Shown here one piece after another: positions 54,494 through 63,536 of a stretch of DNA of 64,000 nucleotides. The notes beneath the pieces were generated by a model. It made no database searches, had not been told where the DNA came from, and saw nothing but the letters and a program-made list of their open reading frames with translations. Origin of the DNA: Rhodothermia bacterium. GTDB taxonomy: Bacteria > Bacteroidota > Rhodothermia > Rhodothermales > JAAAOL01. The stretch covers positions 1-64,000 of the forward strand of contig JAUIDY010000008.1 of NCBI GenBank assembly GCA_030428385.1. Direction: 5' to 3'. Numbering within the stretch: position 1 is the stretch's first letter; every line of letters begins with the position of its first letter. A program made the position numbers and the translations under genes.

Positions 54494-56806
54494 ATGACCC
54501 CGGAACGCTGGCAACGGATACATGAGTTGTTTCAGGAAACGCTAGACCAGTCTGTGGAGGCGCGGCTTGCTTTTCTGAAAGAGGCGTGCGGGCCAGACAA
54601 GGAGCTCTTCGAAGAGGTCTCCTCCCTGTTGGCCGCAGCAGAACAACCGGGGCGGTTTGATCGGCTGGCGGAGCGCTTCGAAGAACCGGTAGCAACCGTG
54701 CCCCAAGTCATTGGGCCGTATCGGCTGCTGCACGAGTTGGGGCACGGCGGCATGGGCACTGTCTACCTCGCCGAACGAGCGGACGGGCAGTTCGAGCAGC
54801 GCGTGGCGATTAAACTTCTGGCTACGTCGGCGCGCCAGCCCAACCTGCACCAGCGCTTTTTGGCGGAGCGGCAGATCCTCGCCCGCCTCGAACATCCCCA
54901 CATCGCCCGCCTGCTGGATGGGGGTATGACGATCCCGGTGCCAGGACAACCAGAGGGCCTGCCGTACTTTGTCATGGAATACGTGCCCGGTCAACCCCTC
55001 ACCACGTATTGTGATGTCCATCGGCTTTCCGTTGAACAACGGCTACGCCTGTTCGAGACCGTCTGTACGGCCGTGCAGTACGCGCACCAAAACCTCATCA
55101 TCCACCGCGACCTCAAACCCTCCAACATCCTTGTCACCGACGACGGAACAGTAAAGCTGCTCGACTTTGGTATCGCTAAGTTGCTGGAAGAAGACGCCTC
55201 GGAAACCTTGCAGACGCTCACCGGCCTCCCGCTGATGACGCCCGAGTACGCCAGCCCGGAGCAGGTGCGGGGCGAGTCGATCACAACAGCCACGGATGTG
55301 TATCAACTTGGCGTGTTGCTGTACGAGTTGCTCACGGGGCGGCGGCCGCACCGAATTCCCAGCCGCGTCTTGCACGAGGTAGCCCGCATCATCTGCCAGG
55401 AAGCCCCGCAGCGCCCGAGTACAGCGGTGGAACAAGTAGCAAGCGAGAACCCCACCGCGATCAATCACGCCCGCAACACCAGCCCCGAACGGCTGCGGCG
55501 GCAACTGAGTGGCGACCTCGACACCATCGTGCTGATGGCGATGCGCAAAGAACCGAGCCGCCGCTACGCCTCCGCCGAAAGCCTCGCGGCCGACGTGCAG
55601 CGGCACCTGGCCGGACAACCCGTGCTGGCCCGCACCGACACCCTCGGATACCGGGCCACCAAATTTGTGCAGCGGCACCGCTGGGGAGTGGCAGCAACGG
55701 TGGGTCTCCTCGTACTGCTGGCAGGCATTGCGGTCACCATGACCCTGCAAGCCCGGCGCATCGCAGAGGAACGCAACCGCGCCGAGCAAGCCGTATCGTT
55801 TCTGGCCGGGTTGTTCGGGCAACTGGAGCCCGTCAACGCGCGCGGCGGCACCGTCACGACCAAAGACCTGCTTGATGCCAGCGTCGCCCAGGTCCGCCAC
55901 GACCTCATGGACCAGCCACTCCTGCAAGCCCGGCTGTTTGGCATTCTGGGCAAGGTGTATGAACTGCGGGGGCATTTTGCCGAGGCTGACACCCTGCTGC
56001 GGCAAGCGCTTGCGTTACACCTCAGGCACTACCCTGCCGATCATCTGGTCGTTGCGGAAAGTCAACTGTCGCTGGCCGCTTTGCACACCAACCAGAGCGA
56101 TCCTGTCCGCGCCGAGCCGTTGCTGCGCAGCGCCCTCGCCACGTTCCACCGCCGCCTGCCGCCCGACGACCTGCGCCAGATCTACGCCATGCTCGAACTG
56201 GGCGTCGCGCTTAGCGATGCCGGAGCGTCTGACGAAGCCGAGGCGATCTTCCGCGAACTACTGAATGAGTTTCGTCCCGTGCTGGGTACCCATATTGAAA
56301 TTGCCAGTGCCCTGGTCTATCTGGGTGGGTTGCTCACGCAGCGGGGCGCGTATGACGAGGCTGAATCCCTCCTGCAAGAAGCCCTCGCCATGCGGCGGGA
56401 GTTGGTGGGAAACGAGCACCCGTTTATCAGCAATGCCTTGGACGCCTTGGGCGACGTTGCCGTCGCGCGTGGCATGCTCGACGACGCTGCCCGCTACTAT
56501 GGAGAATCACTGGACGTTCGCCTTTTGCTTTTTGAGGCGGGACACACCGACCTCGCCGCCAGCTACTTCAACCTCGGCGTGGTGGCACAGGCCCAGGGTC
56601 GCTTCGCTGAGGCCGCCGACCTGTTACAAAAGGCCCGGACGAGTTATGTCGATGCCTTTGGCGCAGGCAACCCCAACGCCCTCGATGCCGCCCACTACCT
56701 CGCGGCGTCGCTCGACACCCTCGGCGACCGTTCCGGGGCCGAAGCCCTTTGGCAGTCCATCCAGCACCACGACTCCACCTACGTGCCTCACTCCGGCAGC
56801 TACTGA
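54494..56806 (+). CDS. Membrane Ser/Thr protein kinase with TPR sensor domain
   Basis: A 770-residue PknB-type kinase. N-terminal helical part (1-70), kinase domain with glycine loop LGHGGMGTV (82-90), K107, HRD (204-206) and DFG (224-226), one membrane helix (about 397-418), and a periplasmic TPR array (about 430-760) with repeats such as AEADTLLRQALALHLRHYPADHL and DEAESLLQEALAMRRELVGNEHP. It follows the ECF sigma gene; in related pairs the kinase phosphorylates the sigma factor to switch it on. A weak hairpin lies after the stop. Confidence 0.93.
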   Translation: MTPERWQRIHELFQETLDQSVEARLAFLKEACGPDKELFEEVSSLLAAAEQPGRFDRLAERFEEPVATVPQVIGPYRLLHELGHGGMGTVYLAERADGQFEQRVAIKLLATSARQPNLHQRFLAERQILARLEHPHIARLLDGGMTIPVPGQPEGLPYFVMEYVPGQPLTTYCDVHRLSVEQRLRLFETVCTAVQYAHQNLIIHRDLKPSNILVTDDGTVKLLDFGIAKLLEEDASETLQTLTGLPLMTPEYASPEQVRGESITTATDVYQLGVLLYELLTGRRPHRIPSRVLHEVARIICQEAPQRPSTAVEQVASENPTAINHARNTSPERLRRQLSGDLDTIVLMAMRKEPSRRYASAESLAADVQRHLAGQPVLARTDTLGYRATKFVQRHRWGVAATVGLLVLLAGIAVTMTLQARRIAEERNRAEQAVSFLAGLFGQLEPVNARGGTVTTKDLLDASVAQVRHDLMDQPLLQARLFGILGKVYELRGHFAEADTLLRQALALHLRHYPADHLVVAESQLSLAALHTNQSDPVRAEPLLRSALATFHRRLPPDDLRQIYAMLELGVALSDAGASDEAEAIFRELLNEFRPVLGTHIEIASALVYLGGLLTQRGAYDEAESLLQEALAMRRELVGNEHPFISNALDALGDVAVARGMLDDAARYYGESLDVRLLLFEAGHTDLAASYFNLGVVAQAQGRFAEAADLLQKARTSYVDAFGAGNPNALDAAHYLAASLDTLGDRSGAEALWQSIQHHDSTYVPHSGSY

Positions 56807-56813
56807 ACCAACA

Positions 56814-56847
56814 ACGCCCGACCAAGCGCTGTGGCCTGATCGGGCGT
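56814..56847. terminator. Hairpin between kinase and aquaporin genes
   Basis: ACGCCCGA (56814-56821) pairs with TCGGGCGT (56840-56847) around an 18-base loop. Neither side has a clear T-run, so termination strength is doubtful, but the convergent arrangement suggests this role. Confidence 0.4.
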
Positions 56848-56870
56848 AGAGTTCCGTTAAAAAAGAGAAG

Positions 56871-57506
56871 CTAGCCGTCGGGGTGTTGCACCTTAAAGAC
56901 GAGGGCTGCCGCCGCGCCGCCCAGCAAGGGCGCAACGATGTAGATCCAGATGTCGCCGAGGCCGCCATCACCTGCAAACGTGTCCATCAGGATCGGGCCG
57001 ATGCCGACGGCGGGGTTAAACGCCCCGCCCGACACCGGGCCTCCGGCGAATGCGCCCACCAGCACCGTAAAGCCAATGGCAAGGCCATAGAACGAGTTGC
57101 CGTCGGTCTCCGACGCCGTGGCGACGTTGAGCACCACCAGCGCTAGCGCAAACGTAAAGAGAAACTCAACCAGCAGCACACCGACCATGCTGGCATCGGC
57201 AGCGGGTGCGGGGGCAAACGTGTCACCGACCGCCAGATACACCACCAGCGCTGCCAGAAACGCACCCACGATCTGCGAAACCATATACGGAGCCACCTGT
57301 CCGGCGTCGAGCTTACCCCGCATAAACACCGCCAGCGTGACGGCAGGGTTATAGTGCGCCCCGGAGATGTGGCCGCCCATAAAAACCATCACCATCAGGG
57401 CCGACCCGATGGCGACGGGCGCAAAGGGTGTCCCGTCCAGCACAACAAGGCCGATGGTGAGCACGAGGAAAAACGTGCCAATACATTCTGTCAAATAACT
57501 TTTCAT
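56871..57506 (-). CDS. Aquaporin/MIP-family channel with atypical second NPA motif
   Basis: A 211-residue six-helix channel for water or small neutral solutes. The first NPA box is normal (HYNPAVTLAVF), while the second reads GGAFNPAVGIGPIL; the arginine that normally follows NPA and forms the selectivity filter is replaced by valine. The rest of the fold (MKSYLTECIGTFFLVLTIGLVVL, GLAIGFTVLVGAFAGGPVSGG) is intact. Similar NPAV forms exist in some bacterial MIP proteins, whose solute is not clear. It is alone on its strand. Downstream to 56848 is a short spacer. Confidence 0.88.
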   Translation of the reverse strand: MKSYLTECIGTFFLVLTIGLVVLDGTPFAPVAIGSALMVMVFMGGHISGAHYNPAVTLAVFMRGKLDAGQVAPYMVSQIVGAFLAALVVYLAVGDTFAPAPAADASMVGVLLVEFLFTFALALVVLNVATASETDGNSFYGLAIGFTVLVGAFAGGPVSGGAFNPAVGIGPILMDTFAGDGGLGDIWIYIVAPLLGGAAAALVFKVQHPDG

Positions 57507-57739
57507 AGCGCATGAAGATGAGGGTGAGAAGCAGCGGGGAAACGCTTGTGCGCGCCGAGCGCCTTTAAACTAACCGTTTGGAAGGGAAGGGGGAAGGGGG
57601 GGAAGCGGAAAAGATTCATCTGGGCCTTCACGCAGTCACTGTGATCCCAAAATTTTGCCATCAAGTCCCTCTTGCCGAACGACCAAACTCACCGCAATAA
57701 TGGCTCAATACGGAATCATTGTCCCATGTAGTCAGCGAC

Positions 57740-58639
57740 TTAGATTTTATACGGCAATGCCCGCTCGACCCAATGCTCGTGTCTCCAGGTAATGTTTTTG
57801 TAGGCTGCAGCACCATAAACACCAGGGAATGTTCGTGGTCCTAACCGTGAAATTAAGATTCTTAGCATGGGGTGTTTTGAGAGTCTTCCCAAGACCTCAA
57901 GCTTATTGTAATTCCTCATCACCTCTATTGGACAATGCTTCCTCATTTCTGATATGGCTTTATTCATCTCATGAAGGCAATCGGAATAGATCGTGCTTGC
58001 TCTGTTGCCAGGATGTGAGCGATAGCCTCCTAAGATGCAATCGACCGTATACAATGGTTCAAATAGAAAGTAGCGAGTCCATAGCTCTCCATCGACCATA
58101 AACTTGTAGTCTTGGTTGACGTAACCACCTGCTCTTTCCCATAATTCTCTTCGCCAGAAAACAGATTCTTGTTGTACCCACGCATATCGCCCAAGCAAAT
58201 AATCAAAGATGTTTTTAGGAACCCGAGAGGCTTTGGTCATGGCACCACTACGGTTCCACCATGCATTAAATCCTACGATCCACATGACATGTGGGAAGGA
58301 TGAAAATATGTCAGCGACAATCTGAAAGGACCAGGGGGTATACATGTCATCCGAATTAAGCCATGCCATTATTTCCCCCGTCGTATGCGCAAATCCTTTA
58401 TTTAAGGCGTGGCCGTGCCCTTCATCTTTTTCAGAGACCCAATAAGACAGACGACTCTCGTATTTTCTAATAATGTCAACGGAGCCATCATCGCTCCCAC
58501 CGTCAATGACTACATATTCCAAGTTTGGATAGTCCTGACAGAGAACTGACTGAATAGTTTGATCGAGAAATTCGCCTTGGTTAAATGACGGAGTAACAAT
58601 AGAAATTTTGGGGTAATCCGTCATGATCATATCCTTCAC
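57740..58639 (-). CDS. Family 2 glycosyltransferase, AT-rich orphan
   Basis: A 299-residue cytoplasmic GT-A enzyme that transfers a sugar from a nucleotide donor. Its start ([42 protein letters not shown]) and the DxD-type LNSDDMY are clear; a later segment [17 protein letters not shown] is typical of these enzymes. The acceptor is unknown. DNA of this gene and its flanks (about 57640-58720) is much more AT-rich than the surrounding genes, and no other polysaccharide gene is next to it. This looks like a recently gained gene. The 232 and 233-base spacers beside it hold no other gene. Confidence 0.88.
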   Translation of the reverse strand: MKDMIMTDYPKISIVTPSFNQGEFLDQTIQSVLCQDYPNLEYVVIDGGSDDGSVDIIRKYESRLSYWVSEKDEGHGHALNKGFAHTTGEIMAWLNSDDMYTPWSFQIVADIFSSFPHVMWIVGFNAWWNRSGAMTKASRVPKNIFDYLLGRYAWVQQESVFWRRELWERAGGYVNQDYKFMVDGELWTRYFLFEPLYTVDCILGGYRSHPGNRASTIYSDCLHEMNKAISEMRKHCPIEVMRNYNKLEVLGRLSKHPMLRILISRLGPRTFPGVYGAAAYKNITWRHEHWVERALPYKI

Positions 58640-58813
58640 TGACTACAGCGCATACTTCTACAGGTCAAACCTGCATAACATTTCACCCCTCGGCTAAGAT
58701 ATTTTCAAGCCGCATGCTGCCTTCGGCAGCATACAAACCGAACAAGCGTTTGTCAATGCGAGGAGGCATCCCAATAAAGGCAAACTTCTACACTCTGAAA
58801 ACTTCACAAACCA

Positions 58814-58850
58814 ATAAAAGCCCGGAAGCACAATCACTTCCGGGCCTTTT
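58814..58850 (-). terminator. Intrinsic terminator of glyS
   Basis: GCCCGGAAG (58820-58828) pairs with CTTCCGGGC (58837-58845) around CACAATCA; both sides have A/T runs, so it also works on the plus strand. Confidence 0.88.
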
Positions 58851-58871
58851 GTTATTCTCGCTTGTGGCGAC

Positions 58872-60311
58872 TCAGTCTTCCGGCGGCGTCCAACTGCGCA
58901 TCCGGTCTTCGATGAAGCGGACGACGTTGTCTTTCGGGATGCGCACCTGCTCCAGCGAATCGCGGTCGCGGACGGTGACGGTGCCATCTTCCAGCGTGTC
59001 GCCATCCACGGTGATACCAAACGGTGTGCCCGCCTCATCCATGCGGCGGTACCGCTTGCCCACGCTGCCTTTTTCGTCGTAGAACGCGTTAAAGTGGAGC
59101 CGCAGGTCTTGCTCAATGGCTCTGGCAATGTCGGGCATGCCATCACGCTTGACGAGCGGAAAGACAGCGGCTTTGATCGGGGCCACTTTCGGGTGGAAGC
59201 GCATCACGGTGCGCTTTGCACCACTTACTTCTTCTTCGCGGTACGCCTCGCTGAGAAGCATCAGGATGGTGCGGTCGAGACCGACGGAGGTCTCCACTAC
59301 ATACGGCACGTAGCGCTCTTGGGCCTGCGGGTCGAAGTATTCAAGCTTTTTGCCCGCAAACTCCTGATGGTTGCCCAGATCAAAGTCGGTGCGGCTGTGG
59401 ATGCCTTCCACCTCTTGCCAGCCAATGCCGAACTCGTACTGGATGTCCACGGCGGCGTCGGCATAGTGCGCCAGTTTTTCGTGCTCGTGGAAACGCAGTT
59501 TGTGGGCTGGGATGCCGAGGCTTTGGTGCCACGCGAGGCGCTTTTCTTTCCAGTCGGCATAGGCGTCCATCTGCGCGCCCGGCTTCACGAAGTATTGCAT
59601 CTCCATCTGCTCAAACTCGCGCATGCGGAAGATAAACTGCCGCGCCACGATCTCGTTGCGGAACGCTTTGCCGATCTGCGCGATGCCGAACGGAATCTGC
59701 TGGCGGCTCGTCTGCTGCACATTCAGGAAGTTAACAAAGATGCCCTGCGCGGTCTCCGGGCGCAGGTAAATCTTGTTCTCGGCGTTGTGGATGGGGCCGA
59801 TGTGGGTGTCGAACATGAGGTTAAACTGCCGCACCTCGGTCCAATCGAATGCGCCGGAGTCCGGGGCGCGGATTTCCTCGGCGATGATGAGGTCGTAGAG
59901 CGCCTGGTTCATGTCGTCGGCGTGTAGCGCGGCGACGAGGGCCTGCTGCACGCGCTCAGCGTCGGCGTCCTTGCCTTTTTTGGTGAGCCGGGCAATGTGC
60001 CCCTCAATGAGTTGGTCGGCCCGGTAACGCATCCCCGACGCCTTGTCATCAATCAGCGGGTCGCTGAACGCATCGACGTGCCCGGAGGCTTTCCACGTCG
60101 TCGGATGCATCAGGATGGCCGCGTCCACGCCTTCGATGTTATCGTGGCGGTACACCATTTCCTGCCACCACGACTCGCGGACATTGCGCTTCAGTTCCAC
60201 ACCCAGCGGGCCATAGTCGTACACCGCGCTGAGGCCGCCGTAGATCTCCGACGACGGAAATATGAAGCCGCGCCGCTTGCAGAGAGAGACAATTTTATCG
60301 AGATCGCTCAT
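58872..60311 (-). CDS. glyS: Glycyl-tRNA synthetase, single-chain (alpha2) type
   Basis: Charges tRNA-Gly. The 479 residues carry the class II motifs: KRRGFIFPSSEIYGGLSAVYDYGPLGVELKRN at the start (including the GlyRS marker), motif 2 FRNEIVARQFIFRMREFEQMEMQYF and motif 3 GLDRTILMLLSEAY, then the anticodon-binding end. This is the eukaryote/archaea-like dimeric enzyme found in Bacteroidota, Actinobacteria and Firmicutes lines, not the alpha2beta2 form. It stands alone with its own terminator. Confidence 0.97.
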   Translation of the reverse strand: MSDLDKIVSLCKRRGFIFPSSEIYGGLSAVYDYGPLGVELKRNVRESWWQEMVYRHDNIEGVDAAILMHPTTWKASGHVDAFSDPLIDDKASGMRYRADQLIEGHIARLTKKGKDADAERVQQALVAALHADDMNQALYDLIIAEEIRAPDSGAFDWTEVRQFNLMFDTHIGPIHNAENKIYLRPETAQGIFVNFLNVQQTSRQQIPFGIAQIGKAFRNEIVARQFIFRMREFEQMEMQYFVKPGAQMDAYADWKEKRLAWHQSLGIPAHKLRFHEHEKLAHYADAAVDIQYEFGIGWQEVEGIHSRTDFDLGNHQEFAGKKLEYFDPQAQERYVPYVVETSVGLDRTILMLLSEAYREEEVSGAKRTVMRFHPKVAPIKAAVFPLVKRDGMPDIARAIEQDLRLHFNAFYDEKGSVGKRYRRMDEAGTPFGITVDGDTLEDGTVTVRDRDSLEQVRIPKDNVVRFIEDRMRSWTPPED

Positions 60312-60744
60312 AAGAAAAGGGTAAGATTAAATCGCCAATAGCTGGTCCAACAAGTGGTTCGCCGTTTCATCAGCCGAATGGACAAGGGGCCGCAAACTAT
60401 CCTGCGCCTGTCCAGAATGCAACGCCCCACCGTTGAATACTGGGTGATTTAGCGCAAAATGAGCGTTTTGGAGCAGGCGTTCATACGACCCCAAACCCCA
60501 GAAACAGTCGTAAGAAAATGGTAACCAAGCGCTTCCGCACCAAACCCTTACTTTTTAAGTCGCCTCTTAAGCATAAATTGTTGTGATTGAATGACTTGCC
60601 ATTCATGACTGAATTTAATTACCCTGAGGGAATTCCATACCCGCCCGAACTTGCGTGTATTGAGTAGGAAAGACCGTTTTTTGCCCCTCAAACGGTTCTT
60701 CCATCCTTGCTCCCAGCTTGTTGTGCCTACCCACGGAGGTTGTT
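60312..60744. other. Non-coding spacer upstream of glyS and of the two-gene unit
   Basis: About 433 bases between divergent genes. The left part (60330-60420) is ordinary GC; around 60540-60630 it is AT-rich (TAAGCATAAATTGTTGTGATTGAATG), the likely promoter region for the plus-strand pair. No gene is supported here. A strong GGAGG ribosome site lies at 60736-60740. Confidence 0.5.
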
Positions 60745-61215
60745 ATGCTGGCCCAAAAGTCTACCGGCGTATCTCGAAGTCATATGAAGTTTCATCAGTT
60801 GACGCAGGCCTTGCGTGCGCACTACGGCGACAATGTGCAAGAAGTGGAGGCGTTGCATTGGGCCGTTGAGTTGATGATCGACGCACGGCGCTCGCAGGTG
60901 GTCCATGTGCTGCTCAAAGAGCGTATGGTAAACAACCTGGATGCTTCGCGGCTGGTGATGGACAGCCCGATTGGCCCCTTGCCGCTACGCTACGACCTCG
61001 AATCGCTGCTGCGGCGCAACGCCGTGCTCGACCTCGGTGCAATCAGCATTCAGGACCTGCAGGACGCAGAGGGGGCGCTGGTGCCTTATCTCTCCCTACG
61101 GGCCACGCGGCTGATGCGCACCGCCACCGAGGAGGAAATCTGGGAAATCCTTGACAAAGTTGCCCATGTGGCCGATGCCCTGGAGAAAGAGATTTTTGCA
61201 GACGACCGGCATTAA
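60745..61215 (+). CDS. Small acidic protein, YbjN/secretion-chaperone-like
   Basis: A 156-residue soluble protein of unknown function. The ATG at 60745 is preceded by GGAGG seven to nine bases upstream and opens MLAQKSTGVSRSHMKF; a further ATG at 60784 is possible. The body reads HQLTQALRAHYGDNVQEVEALHWAVELMIDARRSQVVHVLL, DLESLLRRNAVLDLGAISIQDL and ends EILDKVAHVADALEKEIF. This layout resembles YbjN and type III chaperone folds, judged by eye and therefore low certainty. It is 45 bases before a membrane protein gene on the same strand, with which it probably forms an operon. Confidence 0.7.
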   Translation: MLAQKSTGVSRSHMKFHQLTQALRAHYGDNVQEVEALHWAVELMIDARRSQVVHVLLKERMVNNLDASRLVMDSPIGPLPLRYDLESLLRRNAVLDLGAISIQDLQDAEGALVPYLSLRATRLMRTATEEEIWEILDKVAHVADALEKEIFADDRH

Positions 61216-61260
61216 CCGCTGTTGCTCCCCACCAACCGCCCACCAACCCCGGGTGTTTAT

Positions 61261-62388
61261 ATGTTTGCCTTTTTACTGCTTCGCCTTCGCTACCGCGCCT
61301 ACCTGCGCCACGAACAAGGCATCAAGAAGTTTGCGGAAATGAACATGGGCCGCCTCATTCGCAAGGTGGCGAAGAAGTCGGCGGTGTACCGCAAGATGAA
61401 CGAAAACCTGCTGGTGGAGAAATCCAACCTGCGCCTGCACCGCGACGAGTTGCAGAAGCAGGCCACCCTGGATACCGGGCAGTTCTTCAGCATCGGGCGA
61501 CGGCTGTGGGGCAGTACGGCGCTCGTGGTGCTGTTCCTGATGGCTGGTGTTGCTATCAACGTGGTGGCCGCCCACGACTTCATTGGGGCTGGGCTGGGCC
61601 TGGGCAACGTCTTGCGCTGGATTGCCGCCACCCTCATTGCCCTGGTCCTTACCGGCGGCGGCATGATTGTGATGGAGCAATTGATCGACACCTATATGCA
61701 CGACCAAGACGATGCGTTTTTGCCACCCTCGCTGGCTCAGCATCGGGGCGCGCTGATCCTCTTGTGGGTTGTCCTGCTCGCCTGCCTCGAACTCGCCACC
61801 ATTGGCCTCACCGAAGTGGAAGCCCGGGCGGTGGCCGGCGACGCCTCGCTGCTCTACCTGAGCATCATTGTGGGTGCTGCTGTTTTCCCCATTACGGCGG
61901 GAGCGTTTCGGTGGTATACCCTGCAGTACATCGACCGCTACAAGGTGGCCGTGACGCTTCGCCAGACGGAAAGCCGCATCGCACAGATCGACTCCATCCT
62001 GCGTCAGAATGAGGAATCAGAGAGCAACTTCTACAAAATGTACAGCATCGAGCACTGGGAAGAACTGAATGCTTTCCGGACGCTCAAGGAGAACATCAAC
62101 TACCGGCATGACCTGGAGGAGTTACTCACGGGGCACTATGCCTTTTCCTACGACCTCTTCCAGGCAGAAGCGCAGAAACGGTATGCGATGGACATCCGCG
62201 ACACCACCGCGGCCTCGATGCGCAAGCTCGACCTTGCCGACCAACGTGTGGGCAACAAGGTGGGTCAGTCGGACCGGCAACCTGCTGCCCGACCAGCACC
62301 GCCCGCCACCCCACGTCCCGTTGCAATCACTCCACCGTCCACAGAAACCAAATCGGACGACCTCTTCGCGCTAAAACCAATCCGGTAG
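61261..62388 (+). CDS. Membrane protein with N-terminal coiled coil and four helices
   Basis: A 375-residue inner-membrane protein I do not recognise. Start at 61261 (MFAFLLLRLRYRAYLRH). A basic/coiled region to about residue 75 (VYRKMNENLLVEKSNLRLHRDELQKQ) is followed by four predicted helices (about 84-105, 118-138, 164-184, 196-216), then a long cytoplasmic helical part (LRQTESRIAQIDSILRQNEESESNFYKMYS) and a proline-rich tail. It looks like a scaffold or sensor rather than a transporter. It follows the small acidic protein gene; the M91-like protease gene lies opposite, 70 bases from its stop. Confidence 0.72.
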   Translation: MFAFLLLRLRYRAYLRHEQGIKKFAEMNMGRLIRKVAKKSAVYRKMNENLLVEKSNLRLHRDELQKQATLDTGQFFSIGRRLWGSTALVVLFLMAGVAINVVAAHDFIGAGLGLGNVLRWIAATLIALVLTGGGMIVMEQLIDTYMHDQDDAFLPPSLAQHRGALILLWVVLLACLELATIGLTEVEARAVAGDASLLYLSIIVGAAVFPITAGAFRWYTLQYIDRYKVAVTLRQTESRIAQIDSILRQNEESESNFYKMYSIEHWEELNAFRTLKENINYRHDLEELLTGHYAFSYDLFQAEAQKRYAMDIRDTTAASMRKLDLADQRVGNKVGQSDRQPAARPAPPATPRPVAITPPSTETKSDDLFALKPIR

Positions 62389-62458
62389 CGTTTAAGAAAG
62401 CATCAGAGCGTACCGCTTTAGATACCATTCCTTCTCCGAGGATCGGATTTAGTATTGG

Positions 62459-63337
62459 TTACGGATACTGGTTACGCGGTCCACACGGCCACTGCGCCCG
62501 GAACACGTTCTCGCTATACGGTGCGGTGTGGAATGGCGGAAGTCCCACGCTCATCAGTTCGAAGAAGCGCCCCCCTACATCAACCCGCTGGCTGTCTTCC
62601 CGCCCCAACTGTTCACCACGGGCGGTGTAATACGCATGCACGAGTTCGTGAAAGAGCGCTGCATGCGGAGGCCGAAACTGCCCGCCGCTTTGGGTTTTAT
62701 TGGGGTCGTACGTAATCAGGGCGTTGGCTCCCGGTCCGGCCTGCAAGGCATTCGCCGAGGTACGAAGTGCCAACAAGATGCCATCCATCTGCTCATTGTC
62801 CGGAAGCTCGGTGCCTGCGAGCCAAGCACGCACCTTCGCCTGCACCGCCGCCTCACGCATAAAGGGCTGACCCACGGGAAGCCACGACGGCGGCGTTGTG
62901 CCCCCCTGCCAGTTTGGAAGCGGGTTGGCGATGAGTTGGGCCGCCAGCCAGGCCACGTTGTGCCCCGACCGCTGTAGCGAATTGGTCAACTCCTGTGCAA
63001 ACTCGACGGTAGGGGCACCGGCCGCCTGCTCGTACCGAAAACGCAGCATGACGCACCCGGACATGACGCAGCGGCAACTGTTGTCATTCTGTCCATTGTA
63101 CTTGATCACCTGGCGCTTGCCCGATGCCATCAGCGCTGCAAAAAATGGCGGCCCAACCGGCTTGGCATAGATCTCCTCCAGATGCCGCATCGCGGTCAAC
63201 ATGAAGTTGCCGTAGTAGCTCGGATAATTGGGGGAAGCGCGAATAACGATGTTGGTTCCAGGGAAAGTAATCTCCCCCAAGGTAGGCGCAGAGACCTGGA
63301 GGTTCTGGTTGCGGCGATTACGACGGAAAAGATTCAT
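62459..63337 (-). CDS. M91/NleD-like zinc metallopeptidase, candidate effector toxin
   Basis: A 292-residue soluble protein without signal peptide. The zinc site HELVHAYY (H230, E231, H234) is followed by FFELMSVGLPP, with E260 as a likely third ligand, and by YSENVFRAQ-WP-GPRNQYP near the C-terminus, a pattern I know from NleD-type M91 effectors (there SEN/TEN-(F/L)R and R-QY). The front half (NFMLTAMRHLEEIYAKPVGPPFFAALMASGKRQVIKY) fits the family's helical start. Known members include type III effectors and toxins of several secretion systems that cut host signalling proteins. No secretion system is encoded nearby; it lies beside the two-gene unit at 60745-62388. An environmental role as antibacterial or anti-eukaryotic toxin is inference. 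Confidence 0.75.
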   Translation of the reverse strand: MNLFRRNRRNQNLQVSAPTLGEITFPGTNIVIRASPNYPSYYGNFMLTAMRHLEEIYAKPVGPPFFAALMASGKRQVIKYNGQNDNSCRCVMSGCVMLRFRYEQAAGAPTVEFAQELTNSLQRSGHNVAWLAAQLIANPLPNWQGGTTPPSWLPVGQPFMREAAVQAKVRAWLAGTELPDNEQMDGILLALRTSANALQAGPGANALITYDPNKTQSGGQFRPPHAALFHELVHAYYTARGEQLGREDSQRVDVGGRFFELMSVGLPPFHTAPYSENVFRAQWPCGPRNQYP

Positions 63338-63536
63338 GAGACCGCAGGCGTTGGCATGAACGAGAAAGAGCTATCCCGATGGTACAATGCCTGTCTGCAG
63401 ACCACAAGCCCGGCAAACAAAATAAGTTGCCCCCTACGCGGACACGTCTGAAATGATAGGGCAAGGCGTCAGACCGGTTGGTCGCGGGCAAGGCGAAGCG
63501 CACAGCCTCCTTCAGGTTACCAGGCCACTCCTGAAC

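Noticed and set aside
57740-58639. Part of a capsule or O-antigen cluster
   Set aside because: Only one glycosyltransferase is present; neighbours are an aquaporin and glyS.
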